Positions 53,957-62,899 of a stretch of 64,000 nucleotides of DNA are shown here, piece by piece. Numbering within the stretch: position 1 is the stretch's first letter; every line of letters starts with the position of its first letter. The stretch is from positions 1 through 64,000 of the forward strand of contig NZ_QDKG01000006.1 of the NCBI RefSeq assembly GCF_003076635.1, in the 5' to 3' direction. The position numbers and the translations under genes are program-made. Under the pieces are notes generated by a model. The model searched no databases, was not told the origin of the DNA, and worked only from the letters and a program-made list of their open reading frames with translations. The stretch is from Sphingobacterium corticibacter (GTDB taxonomy: Bacteria > Bacteroidota > Bacteroidia > Sphingobacteriales > Sphingobacteriaceae).

Positions 53957-56386
53957 TTACATTAATGATACACGGAATTTGAGGTAGTAAGCGCGCCCTG
54001 GCTTCTGCAACCTAAAATTATCGTAGGCGCGTTCGTCGGTCAGATTTCGCGCTTCGGCAGAAATATTATACCTGTTATTACTCCAAGAATAGCTTAAGAT
54101 GGCCGAATGGATGGTCTGCGATGGAATATGATCTTTGGAAGACAGTGATCCTAGATGAGACTCACTCAAATAAAACCAATGATTGTATTGTGTGAGGTAG
54201 GATAGCTGTACGCGGCTTCCCTTTTGAAACCAATCATTTTGAATCAAACTGAGATCCATGCTGCCGTATACCCAAGGTCTATTTGGAATTTGATAGCCGT
54301 AGCTTAAGCTCACCTCTTGGTTGCTGTCATCCGTATATTTTTTGTTGTCGATGGCTTTATCGTACGAACCATTGAGGGTGACTGCGATCAAATCCTTGTA
54401 GCCGTACTTTAGTTCGGCGGCGAGACCATAGAGTTTTACACCGGGAATATTATAAAATTGAGAATATCCATCACCATTAATATCAACCACTCGCGTATTG
54501 ATATAATCTGCGGCAAGACGGTAAAAACCGGTAACATCTACATTGAGAAAATTCTCTTCGTTTAAGAACGAATTATAGTAGAACCCTGTGTTGATGTTAT
54601 CGCTTCGTTCTGGTTTAAGATCAAAGTTGGAAATGGTATTGAGTCCGTCGCCAAAAAACTGCGTCATCACAGGTAAGTTGTATGCTCGTTCGTAGGAAAG
54701 TTTCCAGCCTCCATCACGTGTAATACGATATCTAGAGGCTAAGCTCATACTGTAGAAATTCCAAGCCTTTTCATAATGGATCAATTCGCCCTCAACCAAT
54801 TCGTTATTGCCATTGTATTCTCTTTCGTCTATGTCTTTGGCCGCGTCTAATCGGTAGTACTTAAGTGCAAGCACGTTAGATAAACGCTTGTCAAGCCATT
54901 GGTTTTGCCACGAGAGTCCCAATATGTGCCGTCCGAGGCTAGAGGGTAACCCCGACCGATCGTAACCATTGATCATATCAAATTCTCGCTGGCTACTACT
55001 ATTATAATTATAATTCAGGTTGATGCTCTGCTTACGTTCTTCATCAAAGTCATAGTTGAGATTGATTCTGGCCAAATAATTGGACAGTTCATACTTGGTA
55101 TGCGAAGGATCTCGAGGTGGTTCGTTTCCGATTGGAACCCAATTTCCCGACCAGCTGTAATTGTAAGCGGCTGTGTCACGTACATTACGCGTATCCATAC
55201 TGTAGCTGCTGAATAGATCCACGTAGAGGCGTTTCACCACAAAATCACTTTTTTTATAACTCAACGTTGGCATCCAGTAGCTACTTTCTGACCATTGTCC
55301 TACGTTTAGTGTGTTGATGGTAGCACCTAGCTGGTTTTGTTTATGATTCTGAGAATAGGTGAGCCCTACATAGAATTGATCTGCCCAGGACTTGTCGCGA
55401 AAACCAACTTCCAGTTGCCCCATAGCAGAAGTGTAGGCATCATAAAAGCGCTTTACCTGATCGATTGTGTCAAGTTTATTATTCCTTTCCCCCCGAAGAA
55501 TCACATTGTATTTCTCTTCGGAGTACATCGTATAATCATTGTCCGAATGGTTATAAAAACCGTTTAAACGTACGGACAACTTGTTCTTAGGGTTGGTGAA
55601 AGTACCTACCAAGGCAGCTTGGTGCGTGTTGAATGAACCAGTGCTATAGCTCAGATCTAAAAATGGCCTTGCACGGCGTTTAGTAATGATATTGACCGCT
55701 CCGCCAAGGGCGTCAGAACCTAAAAATGCAGGTACAACACCTTTATAGATCTCTACTCGATCTACCAAGTTGACCGGAATATTGTTTAAGGTCATGGATG
55801 TGCCAAAGTTGTCCATGGGCACACCGTCTATAAAGATTTTTGCGTCCAGGCCATTAATGCGAAATACAAAATTGGAACCCAGACCTCCATCTTCGCGTAT
55901 GGTGACGCCGGTGGCTCTTTTGAGCACTTGGGTAAGATTTGCTGCTTCGTTGCTAAACTTATTGAGATCGATTACGCTCACATTAAATCCAGAACGTGCG
56001 ATCTCACGCACATGCCGTTCATTGTCCGTCTGCCCAGTCACAGCAACTTCGTCGATTTGTTTACGATCTCCTCTTAAGATAAAATCAATCGTATGTTTGC
56101 CGTCCTTCACGACCGTTGTTTTTCTCTCTGTCAAGAAACCAATCGCGGTGATCACGATGTCGGCTTCGTGCCCAGCAACGTTGTGTTGCAGTTTGTAAAA
56201 GCCATCATAGTCTGCACTAGTGACCACGTTTGTACCGGCTATACGGACTGTTGCACTAGAAATGGCGTTTCCGAAGGTATCTTTAATATAGCCTGATAGT
56301 TCGCCACCATTACGCACCTGTGCGTGTGCTGTGGTACCAAACAGATGAAATAGGAAAATTGCAAGAGCAAAGTAGAGTGATTTCAT
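53957..56386 (-). CDS. TonB-dependent receptor, probably siderophore uptake (XusA-like)
   Basis: An 809-residue outer-membrane receptor with a signal peptide (1-22, ending AHAQ). It has a carboxypeptidase-like N-terminal domain (about 30-110), a plug (about 130-235; VLKRATGVTIREDGGLGSN, VEIYKGVVPAFLGSDALGG) and a 22-strand-type barrel. At about 800 residues it is in the range of siderophore receptors and not the larger SusC type. It has no STN domain, although a sigma/anti-sigma pair lies directly upstream. The lipoprotein and PepSY partners downstream point to iron-chelate uptake. Confidence 0.9.
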   Translation of the reverse strand: MKSLYFALAIFLFHLFGTTAHAQVRNGGELSGYIKDTFGNAISSATVRIAGTNVVTSADYDGFYKLQHNVAGHEADIVITAIGFLTERKTTVVKDGKHTIDFILRGDRKQIDEVAVTGQTDNERHVREIARSGFNVSVIDLNKFSNEAANLTQVLKRATGVTIREDGGLGSNFVFRINGLDAKIFIDGVPMDNFGTSMTLNNIPVNLVDRVEIYKGVVPAFLGSDALGGAVNIITKRRARPFLDLSYSTGSFNTHQAALVGTFTNPKNKLSVRLNGFYNHSDNDYTMYSEEKYNVILRGERNNKLDTIDQVKRFYDAYTSAMGQLEVGFRDKSWADQFYVGLTYSQNHKQNQLGATINTLNVGQWSESSYWMPTLSYKKSDFVVKRLYVDLFSSYSMDTRNVRDTAAYNYSWSGNWVPIGNEPPRDPSHTKYELSNYLARINLNYDFDEERKQSINLNYNYNSSSQREFDMINGYDRSGLPSSLGRHILGLSWQNQWLDKRLSNVLALKYYRLDAAKDIDEREYNGNNELVEGELIHYEKAWNFYSMSLASRYRITRDGGWKLSYERAYNLPVMTQFFGDGLNTISNFDLKPERSDNINTGFYYNSFLNEENFLNVDVTGFYRLAADYINTRVVDINGDGYSQFYNIPGVKLYGLAAELKYGYKDLIAVTLNGSYDKAIDNKKYTDDSNQEVSLSYGYQIPNRPWVYGSMDLSLIQNDWFQKGSRVQLSYLTQYNHWFYLSESHLGSLSSKDHIPSQTIHSAILSYSWSNNRYNISAEARNLTDERAYDNFRLQKPGRAYYLKFRVSLM

Positions 56387-56392
56387 GATCAG

Positions 56393-57010
56393 CTATAGGT
56401 AAAAAGTATTTTTCGCTTCTAAACTCTCCATATCAATAAGCGAGGCCAAATGTGCAACAAGAGGACTATCTGGCAGCATCTGGAGTTGCTCTTTAGATAG
56501 CAAGAGTACCTGATCGCCGATAACGCCCGGGTCTTGCGCTAGTCTGATATGCAAATAGGTTTTATTTTGCTCTAACGTTTGCTGTTTTGCATGACTGTAG
56601 GTCTGTATCTGTATAGCGCGGCTACCGGGGTTAGAGATGCGGTGTATATCTTGCAGCTTGAAGGGAATATCTATGTGCGAAGTCTGCTCAATCTTTTCCA
56701 CATTAAGTGCATGCCTATAAGCATCGCCAACGAATAGCGTATCGTTCTTCTGAAAAGTAAAAAGCAATAGCAGGATGGCAGCTGCAGCATATCGCGAGCA
56801 TATAAGTGCATATGGTCTACGCTTGCGACTTACTTGTATACTGCTTTGTATATCCTGCCACATTCGATTTTTATGCTGCAAGTCGCAGATAGAATGATCG
56901 ATAGATGTTTCTTCAGAAAATTCTTTTGGTGCCAACCATTGCTCCACCTGCTTGCGTTCATCTGCGGTGCAAGTATTGTTTAGGTATTTTGCTAACAATT
57001 CTTGATTCAT
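56393..57010 (-). CDS. Short, atypical anti-sigma factor
   Basis: A 205-residue protein between the ECF sigma gene and the receptor gene. The N-terminal part (about 1-70; LLAKYLNNTCTADERKQVEQWL) looks like the cytoplasmic end of FecR-type anti-sigma factors, and a membrane helix follows at about 72-84 (YAAAAILLLLFTF). The outer part is only about 115 residues and shows no FecR domain motif; normal FecR proteins have about 320-390 residues. It ends 6 bases ahead of the receptor's start. It is probably an anti-sigma factor with a different sensing part. Confidence 0.75.
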   Translation of the reverse strand: MNQELLAKYLNNTCTADERKQVEQWLAPKEFSEETSIDHSICDLQHKNRMWQDIQSSIQVSRKRRPYALICSRYAAAAILLLLFTFQKNDTLFVGDAYRHALNVEKIEQTSHIDIPFKLQDIHRISNPGSRAIQIQTYSHAKQQTLEQNKTYLHIRLAQDPGVIGDQVLLLSKEQLQMLPDSPLVAHLASLIDMESLEAKNTFYL

Positions 57011-57080
57011 GTATAGGGTAGTATCCTAACTAGAGGATATGTCCCGAAAAAAAATCAAAAAGAATTGTTGTTAAATAAGT

Positions 57081-57593
57081 TTAATCCTTAAGTCCGTATG
57101 ATTTGAGCTTTCTACGGACAAAACCGAGCGTCGTACACAACTTGTTTCGAATAGTTTTTTCTGATAGCATGAGGTTAGCTGCTATCGTCCTGTTATCCAA
57201 ACCATCTTCAAATCGCATACGGAAAATGTACTCTTCATCTTTACTTAAAGTCGCTAATATCTTGTTAAGATGCCTTGCTAAGTCTTTACCAAGAGAGTAT
57301 TCATCGGTTGCATGCGATGAGGCGCTCCACAAATAGTCTTTCTCGTCGAGACTTCGCTGTTTTTGCTGTTTTCTTAAGGTTGCAAGGCAAGCAAATTTAA
57401 TGGCGCGTATCAAGTAAGCTTCCACATTGTTCAGATCTAGATGAGCTCTGCGCTCCCATAATGATACAAAAACTTGTTGTACTACATCCTGAGCCAACTC
57501 CGAATCTGCGAGAATGCGCGAGGCGTACTTATATACTTTATGCCAGTACACATCATATATTTCACGAAAGGCACTGCTATCAATTTCAGACAT
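57081..57593 (-). CDS. ECF-type RNA polymerase sigma factor
   Basis: A 170-residue sigma-70 family factor. Region 2 is at about 10-75 (REIYDVYWHKVYKYASRILADSELAQDVVQQVFVSLW) and region 4 at about 110-165 (FRMRFEDGLDNRTIAANLMLSEKTIRNKLCTTLGFVRRKL). It is the first gene of the minus-strand run that continues with the short anti-sigma factor and the putative siderophore-uptake genes, which it probably activates. Confidence 0.92.
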   Translation of the reverse strand: MSEIDSSAFREIYDVYWHKVYKYASRILADSELAQDVVQQVFVSLWERRAHLDLNNVEAYLIRAIKFACLATLRKQQKQRSLDEKDYLWSASSHATDEYSLGKDLARHLNKILATLSKDEEYIFRMRFEDGLDNRTIAANLMLSEKTIRNKLCTTLGFVRRKLKSYGLKD

Positions 57594-57942
57594 GGAAGGC
57601 CGGCTGTAATGTTTTATTCTGGCGGCGAATGTAATTACTATTTAGATTAATTACAAATAATAGCTGTCTGAAAAATACCATAGACCGTATATTTATCCGA
57701 TAATCTGAGAGATTTTCCTGTTTTCGTAGTCTACAAACTATTTCATGTCTAGTGACAGTTGCATCTATAAACTAACCACTGCCCAACTTTGCGCTCACCC
57801 TTGAAAGTGGAATAAAAAAAGCTTACATAGGTATTAGCTTGTTCAAATTTTTTTGTCCTATTTTGGTCCTATCAATTGGGCAATCTATTTAATTGAATAA
57901 GCTCAAATTTTGGTTAAATAATTATAAATCTCTCAAAGCAAT
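57594..57942. other. Intergenic region between the divergent sigma and PhzF-like genes
   Basis: These 349 bases hold no recognised gene. A tandem 11-bp repeat lies at 57851-57872, and the promoters of both neighbours must be here. No clear TAnnTTTG box is seen for either. Confidence 0.5.
57851..57872 (+). repeat. Tandem 11-bp direct repeat upstream of the PhzF-like gene
   Basis: TTTTGTCCTAT at 57851-57861 is followed at once by TTTGGTCCTAT at 57862-57872, with one mismatch. One helical turn of spacing suits a regulator that binds two equal half-sites on one face of DNA. No matching regulator gene is adjacent. Confidence 0.5.
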
Positions 57943-58728
57943 ATGATCATCTATATCTACCAAGTTGATGCGTTTGCCGATAAAGTGTTTAAGGGCAATG
58001 CTGCAGCAGTATGTCCCTTGCTGTATTGGCTTCCGGATAGCCAACTACTTCAAATAGCTGCCGAAAATAATCTGTCTGAAACCGCGTTTTACGTCCCCAA
58101 GGACGATGGATTTGAGATAAGGTGGTTTACACCATCGGCGGAGGTAGATCTGTGTGGGCATGCTACATTAGCAGCAGCCTATGTAGTTAGTCAATTTGGG
58201 AATTACCATTCGGATAACATCCATTTTTACTCACCACGAAGCGGTAAGTTACCAGTAACTATCAAACAAGACCGTTTTGTACTTAACTTCCCGATGGATG
58301 AATTTTGTGAGGTGGACCTTACGGATGAGATTATTGCCACTACTGACCGAGTTCCTTTATTAGCCTTTAAAGGTAAAACCGATTATATGCTGGTTTACGA
58401 AGATCAATCTGATATTGAACACCTTCAACCAAATCTTGGTGCCATTTCTAATCTTAATGCGCGCGGCATCATCGTTACAGCCAAAGGTGATTCACACGAC
58501 TTTGTGTCTAGGTTTTTTGGTCCGGCAGTCGGTGTCGATGAAGATCCTGTGACTGGATCTGCCCACACTACACTTGCGCCTTACTGGGCTGGCATACTAA
58601 ACAAAAGCGAGCTTAGTGCTGCGCAACTATCGAAAAGAGGAGGGGAATTGACTTGCCAAATATCAGGTAACCGCGTTGAGCTGGCCGGTAGAGCAGCACT
58701 TTATCTCAAAGGAGAAATATATATTTAA
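57943..58728 (+). CDS. PhzF-family isomerase/epimerase-like protein
   Basis: A 261-residue enzyme of the PhzF fold. It begins IYIYQVDAFADKVFKGNAAAV, with the catalytic glutamate E46 in NNLSETAF. EVDLCGHATLAAAYV and DPVTGSAHTTLAPYW form the other family motifs. PhzF acts in phenazine synthesis, but most homologues outside phenazine loci have unknown substrates, and no other phenazine gene is here. The length (about 260-290) is normal. Confidence 0.9.
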   Translation: MIIYIYQVDAFADKVFKGNAAAVCPLLYWLPDSQLLQIAAENNLSETAFYVPKDDGFEIRWFTPSAEVDLCGHATLAAAYVVSQFGNYHSDNIHFYSPRSGKLPVTIKQDRFVLNFPMDEFCEVDLTDEIIATTDRVPLLAFKGKTDYMLVYEDQSDIEHLQPNLGAISNLNARGIIVTAKGDSHDFVSRFFGPAVGVDEDPVTGSAHTTLAPYWAGILNKSELSAAQLSKRGGELTCQISGNRVELAGRAALYLKGEIYI

Positions 58729-59254
58729 ATTATGACTTGTTACAGCAACTACGAAGCTTAAACAGCGGAGTTGTAAAAGGGTAGAAGGTATCTTCTGGTT
58801 ACTTTGGTCAAGCAGATCAACCTTTTGTGATGTACACGGATTGGTTTTTATAACTAATTGATTTTAATGCAGATATTGTGATCTTTAGTCATTTCGGTAC
58901 AAGGATATAATAGCGGAGTATATTAGTATGCTGTCTCACAAAAACAAAGGATATCTGATATTCCAACGAAAAAGTTTTTAGGTAGCATGAAGAATGCCAG
59001 CATCTAAGAGGTAATGCACATTTGATTCGCAATGATATAGCAAATCTCACAGCGACTCGATTTCTAAGAGAATGACTACGATGGATGCATAGAGAATATT
59101 AACTACTATTTTCAGCGCTATTTTAGATGTTTCACTGAGACATCCATGCACGTTTAGTTAGATTTTTACTAGAAACCTGCAATTTTCAGAATTTAACATT
59201 GGATAATTTTTAGAAATTTTGGCTGCCGTAGTTTTGTGCAAACAAATATTTAAA
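58729..59254. other. Gene-poor stretch before the SMR exporter gene
   Basis: These 526 bases contain no convincing gene or RNA. I looked for a guanidine riboswitch, which often precedes SugE/Gdx exporters, and saw none. The only regulatory hint is a -7 box at 59229. Confidence 0.5.
59229..59236 (+). promoter_or_regulatory. Promoter -7 box of the SMR gene
   Basis: TAGTTTTG matches TAnnTTTG exactly, 18 bases ahead of the ATG at 59255. A -33 element is not clear. Confidence 0.45.
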
Positions 59255-59569
59255 ATGAACTGGGTATATTTAATTCTGGCAGGTGTTCTCGAGATTGGGT
59301 TCACCAGTGCACTCAAGTTGTCCAACAACTTTACTAATTTCAAGTGGGTCGCCACATTCGTGGTCTGCATAGTTCTTAGCTTTTATTTGATCAATCTAGC
59401 TACTAGAACTATTCCTTTGGGCACTGCTTATGCCATCTGGACAGGATTGGGCGCAGCAGGCACGGTCATGGTTGGAGCCTACTTTTTCAATGAACCGCTA
59501 TCCGCAGGTCGCATATTTTTTATCTGTACGCTGATCGGCTCCGTCGTGGGCTTAAAAGCCGTTTCTTAA
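59255..59569 (+). CDS. Small multidrug resistance (SMR) family exporter, SugE/Gdx-like
   Basis: A 104-residue protein with four membrane helices that works as a dual-topology dimer. The essential glutamate is E13 (AGVLEIGF). The block GTAYAIWTGLGAAGTVMVG closely resembles SugE/Gdx, which exports guanidinium, more than EmrE-type multidrug pumps. The start at 59255 (MNWVYLIL) matches the family, although the frame is open 12 codons further up. Guanidinium as substrate is inferred. Confidence 0.92.
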   Translation: MNWVYLILAGVLEIGFTSALKLSNNFTNFKWVATFVVCIVLSFYLINLATRTIPLGTAYAIWTGLGAAGTVMVGAYFFNEPLSAGRIFFICTLIGSVVGLKAVS

Positions 59570-59604
59570 CGAGTAATTATTTAATAGGATAGGAGCGATA
59601 TTGA

Positions 59605-59626
59605 GCATCCAGCATACGCTGGATGC
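59605..59626 (-). terminator. Hairpin at the end of the Crp/Fnr-family gene
   Basis: A 9-bp stem (59605-59613 with 59618-59626) overlaps the last base of the Crp-family stop codon. The same arms occur at the remnant at 30883-30905. Confidence 0.65.
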
Positions 59627-60189
59627 TACTTTGCCCTAATACGACTTAAAGTTACCTGCGTCATGCCAAGATAAGAGGCAATATGTTTAAGCTTTACACG
59701 GTTCATCAGTTCGGGAAAATCGCGTTGAAAATCTTCGTATCTCTCTATTGTGTTTTTAAATTGTCTAGCAATCAGCTGCTGTTCCGTCTCCAAAAAAGAG
59801 TAATCAGCCAATTTTCTACCCCAATTAGCCAGATCAATATCTTGAGCATACAAGTTTTCAAGATCGTCTTTTCTAAGTTGATACAAAACGCAATCTTCCA
59901 ACAATTCAATGTTTTCGTAGCCAGGGCTGTTATGTACATAGCTTTTGATTGATAGCAAAGTCTTCCCTTCTGCAAAAAAGCCAAACGTTGCTTGCGTATT
60001 CTCCATATCTACATAGCCGCGTGCAATGCCTTTTGCAATCAGATAGATATTGTTGTTGGTCACTCCATGCCTAAATAACAAATGCCCTCTCGGCAAACTA
60101 ATTTCAGAAGAAATGTCCTGCAAAGCCCGTAACGAATGCTCGGGCAATAGGGTAATCTGCTGTACAATTTCTTCGAAAGACATGGACAT
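59626..60189 (-). CDS. Crp/Fnr-family transcriptional regulator
   Basis: A 187-residue regulator with a cyclic-nucleotide-binding-like N-terminal domain (about 20-110; LPRGHLLFRHGVTNNNIYLIAKGIARGYV). A C-terminal end (KLKHIASYLGMTQVTLSRIRAK) forms the DNA-binding helix-turn-helix. It is of the short kind common in Bacteroidota, often found near efflux or stress genes. It converges on the SMR exporter gene. A decayed copy of its 3' end lies at 30905-30964. Confidence 0.9.
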   Translation of the reverse strand: MSMSFEEIVQQITLLPEHSLRALQDISSEISLPRGHLLFRHGVTNNNIYLIAKGIARGYVDMENTQATFGFFAEGKTLLSIKSYVHNSPGYENIELLEDCVLYQLRKDDLENLYAQDIDLANWGRKLADYSFLETEQQLIARQFKNTIERYEDFQRDFPELMNRVKLKHIASYLGMTQVTLSRIRAK

Positions 60190-60471
60190 AACTTTTGTTT
60201 CTTCTTGTAAAAATACAAATGGTTCTCGCTTCTTAGACCTGTTCCTACTGTATTTTTAGTCCAATACGCCGATATAGTACTTATAGAAAAGCCAAACATT
60301 TGATTTGACGATAGGAATTAAAGATTGAATCCGTAGATTAGAGTAAAGTCATTTTTAAGACTACTTGCTTTAGTCGCGGTGTTCGTACTGAACATGTATT
60401 TTATCACAAAAAATATAGAAAGATCATGCGTAAGAGCTGCGTCTATTCATGCATTTTCCACATGTAATTCT

Positions 60472-60942
60472 ATGAAAATAAGTATCGAATCTATTGATGT
60501 CAATTCCTTAACAGAGCAGGAACTACCTATTTATAAGCAGCTTGATGCAAGTAAATTTGGCGTTTCGCTAGCAAAAAAGGTAGCGGATAAACTGTTTCTA
60601 ACTGCAGAAAGAGCTGCTGGGAATGGTGTATCCAGTCGAGGATTATATCATGCTCATCGGGATTATTGTGGGGTAGGGCTGTATTTCATCGATTCGGAAT
60701 ATACGATTGGTGAGGTTTACGATGGCATGGGGCCCTATCCCAAGATCGCGACTTTTCAATCCGAAGAAGAATTTGTTGAGTTTATGTCTTCGCAGAGTGA
60801 TCAAAGTATGTCACTGTTTACACGAAGTTCATTTAATAACCAGACAATTACAAGGCTGCGATTAACATGTTTTTTAGAAGATGATTACTCTACGAGCTGG
60901 AACAGCTTCGCAGAATACCTTCAGAAGAGTCGCGAAGGGTAA
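60472..60942 (+). CDS. Protein of unknown function
   Basis: A 156-residue soluble protein without a signal peptide or membrane helix. No family is recognised. It contains GVSSRGLYHAHRDYCGVGLYFI and EVYDGMGPYPKIATFQSEEEFVEFM, and it is acidic. Its shape would fit a small immunity-type or SMI1-like protein, but this is only an impression. The start at 60472 (MKISIESID) is chosen because the upstream open frame is cysteine-rich and unlike a protein. Confidence 0.65.
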   Translation: MKISIESIDVNSLTEQELPIYKQLDASKFGVSLAKKVADKLFLTAERAAGNGVSSRGLYHAHRDYCGVGLYFIDSEYTIGEVYDGMGPYPKIATFQSEEEFVEFMSSQSDQSMSLFTRSSFNNQTITRLRLTCFLEDDYSTSWNSFAEYLQKSREG

Positions 60943-60979
60943 GTAGAAGACCATTTAGGATGTGCTTTATATAAGCAAG

Positions 60980-61008
60980 TTGAATAAGAACAAATAACTG
61001 TATTTTTG
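60980..61008 (+). promoter_or_regulatory. Promoter of the second AraC gene
   Basis: TTG at 60980-60982 and TATTTTTG at 61001-61008 fit the Bacteroidota -33/-7 pattern with an 18-base spacer. The leader would be about 25 bases. Confidence 0.55.
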
Positions 61009-61039
61009 TGATCAAAATTTTATTTGAATTTTGCAAACG

Positions 61040-61969
61040 ATGAACAGTATAGCAATCAAAGATTTTTACAAAGAGATAGTCGGTGATACGAGCTGTCATC
61101 TCGATTATTTCTTCGACAACAAAACCAATACAGATTTCGGGCATTTCAACGTATTTGATATTGCTAAATTTTATTATGGTAGCAAGCCAAAATGCGAAAT
61201 GAGCTACAATCGCCGATTGTACTATAAGATTAGCTTGATAAAGGGAAGAAACTATATAGAATATGCCGACAAGACCGTCCTGATAGAAACACAGGGTATT
61301 TTATTTGCATCTCCCAAAATACCCTACCGATATACACCCCAAGACCAGAATCAATCCGGTATGTTTTGTGTATTCACGAAAGAGTTTTTGTCAAAGTCTA
61401 AGACAGGTTTGAATATCGAAGAACTTCCAATCTACCAGCCAAGCAGTGATTTTATTTACCAACTCGATGATCAGCAATTTGTTGAAATCGAGGCTATTTT
61501 TAAGAAAATGGATGCAGAATTATCGTCTGATTATGCATACAAATACGATTTGTTGCGCAATTATGTGTTAGAGCTCATCCATACTGGGCAAAAATTAAAA
61601 CCAATACAAAATACGAACCCAACTAGCAATGCCGCGAGTAGAATTTCTACCCTATTTATCGAATTGCTAGAAAGACAGTTCCCGATAGAAAGTGACGTGC
61701 AAAATATACAACTGAAAAAACCTGCTGATTTTGCCAATGCATTAGGTATACATACCAATCACTTAAATAAAGTGCTCAAGGAAGTCACCAATAGAAGCAC
61801 TACCGAAATCATTAATGCTCGTATTGCCGAAGAAGCCAAGATCTTGCTGAAGCAGACACCATGGAATATTTCTGAAATAGCCTATGCTTTAGGTTTTGAT
61901 GAAGTGGCTCATTTTTCAAATTTCTTCAAGAAACATACTGGTCTTTCGCCGATGAAATTCCGTAATTGA
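61040..61969 (+). CDS. AraC-family transcriptional regulator
   Basis: A 309-residue regulator with a cupin-like N-terminal sensing part (about 35-150) and a C-terminal AraC helix-turn-helix pair (about 215-309). The latter shows PADFANALGIHTNHLNKVLKEVTNRSTTEIINAR and ISEIAYALGFDEVAHFSNFFKKHTGLSPMKFR. It lies 88 bases upstream of an SDR oxidoreductase gene on the same strand, which is its likeliest target. This AraC-SDR pairing is frequent in Bacteroidota. Confidence 0.91.
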   Translation: MNSIAIKDFYKEIVGDTSCHLDYFFDNKTNTDFGHFNVFDIAKFYYGSKPKCEMSYNRRLYYKISLIKGRNYIEYADKTVLIETQGILFASPKIPYRYTPQDQNQSGMFCVFTKEFLSKSKTGLNIEELPIYQPSSDFIYQLDDQQFVEIEAIFKKMDAELSSDYAYKYDLLRNYVLELIHTGQKLKPIQNTNPTSNAASRISTLFIELLERQFPIESDVQNIQLKKPADFANALGIHTNHLNKVLKEVTNRSTTEIINARIAEEAKILLKQTPWNISEIAYALGFDEVAHFSNFFKKHTGLSPMKFRN

Positions 61970-62057
61970 TTGAAATTTGTAAATATCCGATTGGTGTTTG
62001 CAAACTGCATTGCTATTTTCATCAGAACTTTGTACTATACTTTAAAAGATAAATAAC

Positions 62058-62819
62058 ATGGATAATCGCAAAGTAGCTTTAGTAACCGGCAGTAGCCGTG
62101 GATTGGGCAAAGATATGGCTATACAATTGGCCAAAAAAGGATTTGATGTCATCGTCACCTATCAAGGCAATGTAGAAGGTGCCGACAGCACGGTTGCTGA
62201 AATAAAAGCAATCGGTCAACATGCGATCGCACTACAATTGGATGTTGCTAAAAGCGGCACATATGATGCTTTTGTAAGCACAATCACGGAAAAATTAGGC
62301 TCCGAGTTTGGCACAGATCATCTGCAAGCATTGGTGAACAATGCGGGAATAGGTATTCACGCAGCATTTGAAACTACCACAGAAGAACAGTTTGACACGA
62401 TGGTGAATATACACCTCAAAGCGGCATTTTTCTTGACCCAAAAACTACTTCCCATATTGAATGATGGAGGTAGCATTGTCAATATTTCATCAGGCTTAGC
62501 ACGCTTTAGTTTTCCAAACTATGCCGCGTATGCCATTATGAAAGCGGGTATCGAAAGCTTAAGCCGGTATCAGGCATTAGAATTAGGATCTCGTAAGATC
62601 CGCGTGAATACCGTAGCTCCAGGTGCCATCGAGACTGACTTTGGCGGTGGCTCCACAAGAGATAACAAAGAAGTCAATCAGATGTTGGCTTCGCGTACCG
62701 CATTAGGTAGAACTGGTTTGCCAGATGATATTGGCGGTGTTATTGCCTTCCTGTGTAGTGATGATGCCAAATGGATCAATGCACAACGGATCGAAGTATC
62801 TGGTGGATTTTATATCTAG
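62058..62819 (+). CDS. Short-chain dehydrogenase/reductase (SDR)
   Basis: A 253-residue NAD(P)-dependent oxidoreductase of the classical SDR type. The cofactor motif is TGSSRGLGKD (residues about 10-19), NNAG is present near 95, and the active-site serine (SGL), YAAYAIMK (Tyr-x3-Lys) and the typical end GGFYI are in place. The substrate cannot be predicted. It is probably controlled by the AraC regulator encoded upstream. Confidence 0.92.
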   Translation: MDNRKVALVTGSSRGLGKDMAIQLAKKGFDVIVTYQGNVEGADSTVAEIKAIGQHAIALQLDVAKSGTYDAFVSTITEKLGSEFGTDHLQALVNNAGIGIHAAFETTTEEQFDTMVNIHLKAAFFLTQKLLPILNDGGSIVNISSGLARFSFPNYAAYAIMKAGIESLSRYQALELGSRKIRVNTVAPGAIETDFGGGSTRDNKEVNQMLASRTALGRTGLPDDIGGVIAFLCSDDAKWINAQRIEVSGGFYI

Positions 62820-62860
62820 GTCTTTGCTGTAAGGCCAACCAATAGTGAAAATTAACTTTT

Positions 62861-62899
62861 AGATTTTCGTAGGCAAGCGCCGCTTGCCTACGAAAATCT
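62861..62899. terminator. Long hairpin after the SDR gene
   Basis: A perfect 18-bp inverted repeat (62861-62878 with 62882-62899) with a 3-base loop lies 41 bases after the SDR stop. There is no extra T tract, but TTTT is part of the arm. Confidence 0.7.

Noticed and set aside
57943..58728. Phenazine biosynthesis locus
   Set aside because: Only a PhzF-fold gene is present, and most members of this family are unrelated to phenazines.
58729..59254. Possible small RNA or riboswitch before the SMR gene
   Set aside because: Only weak, short hairpins were found and no recognised riboswitch motif.
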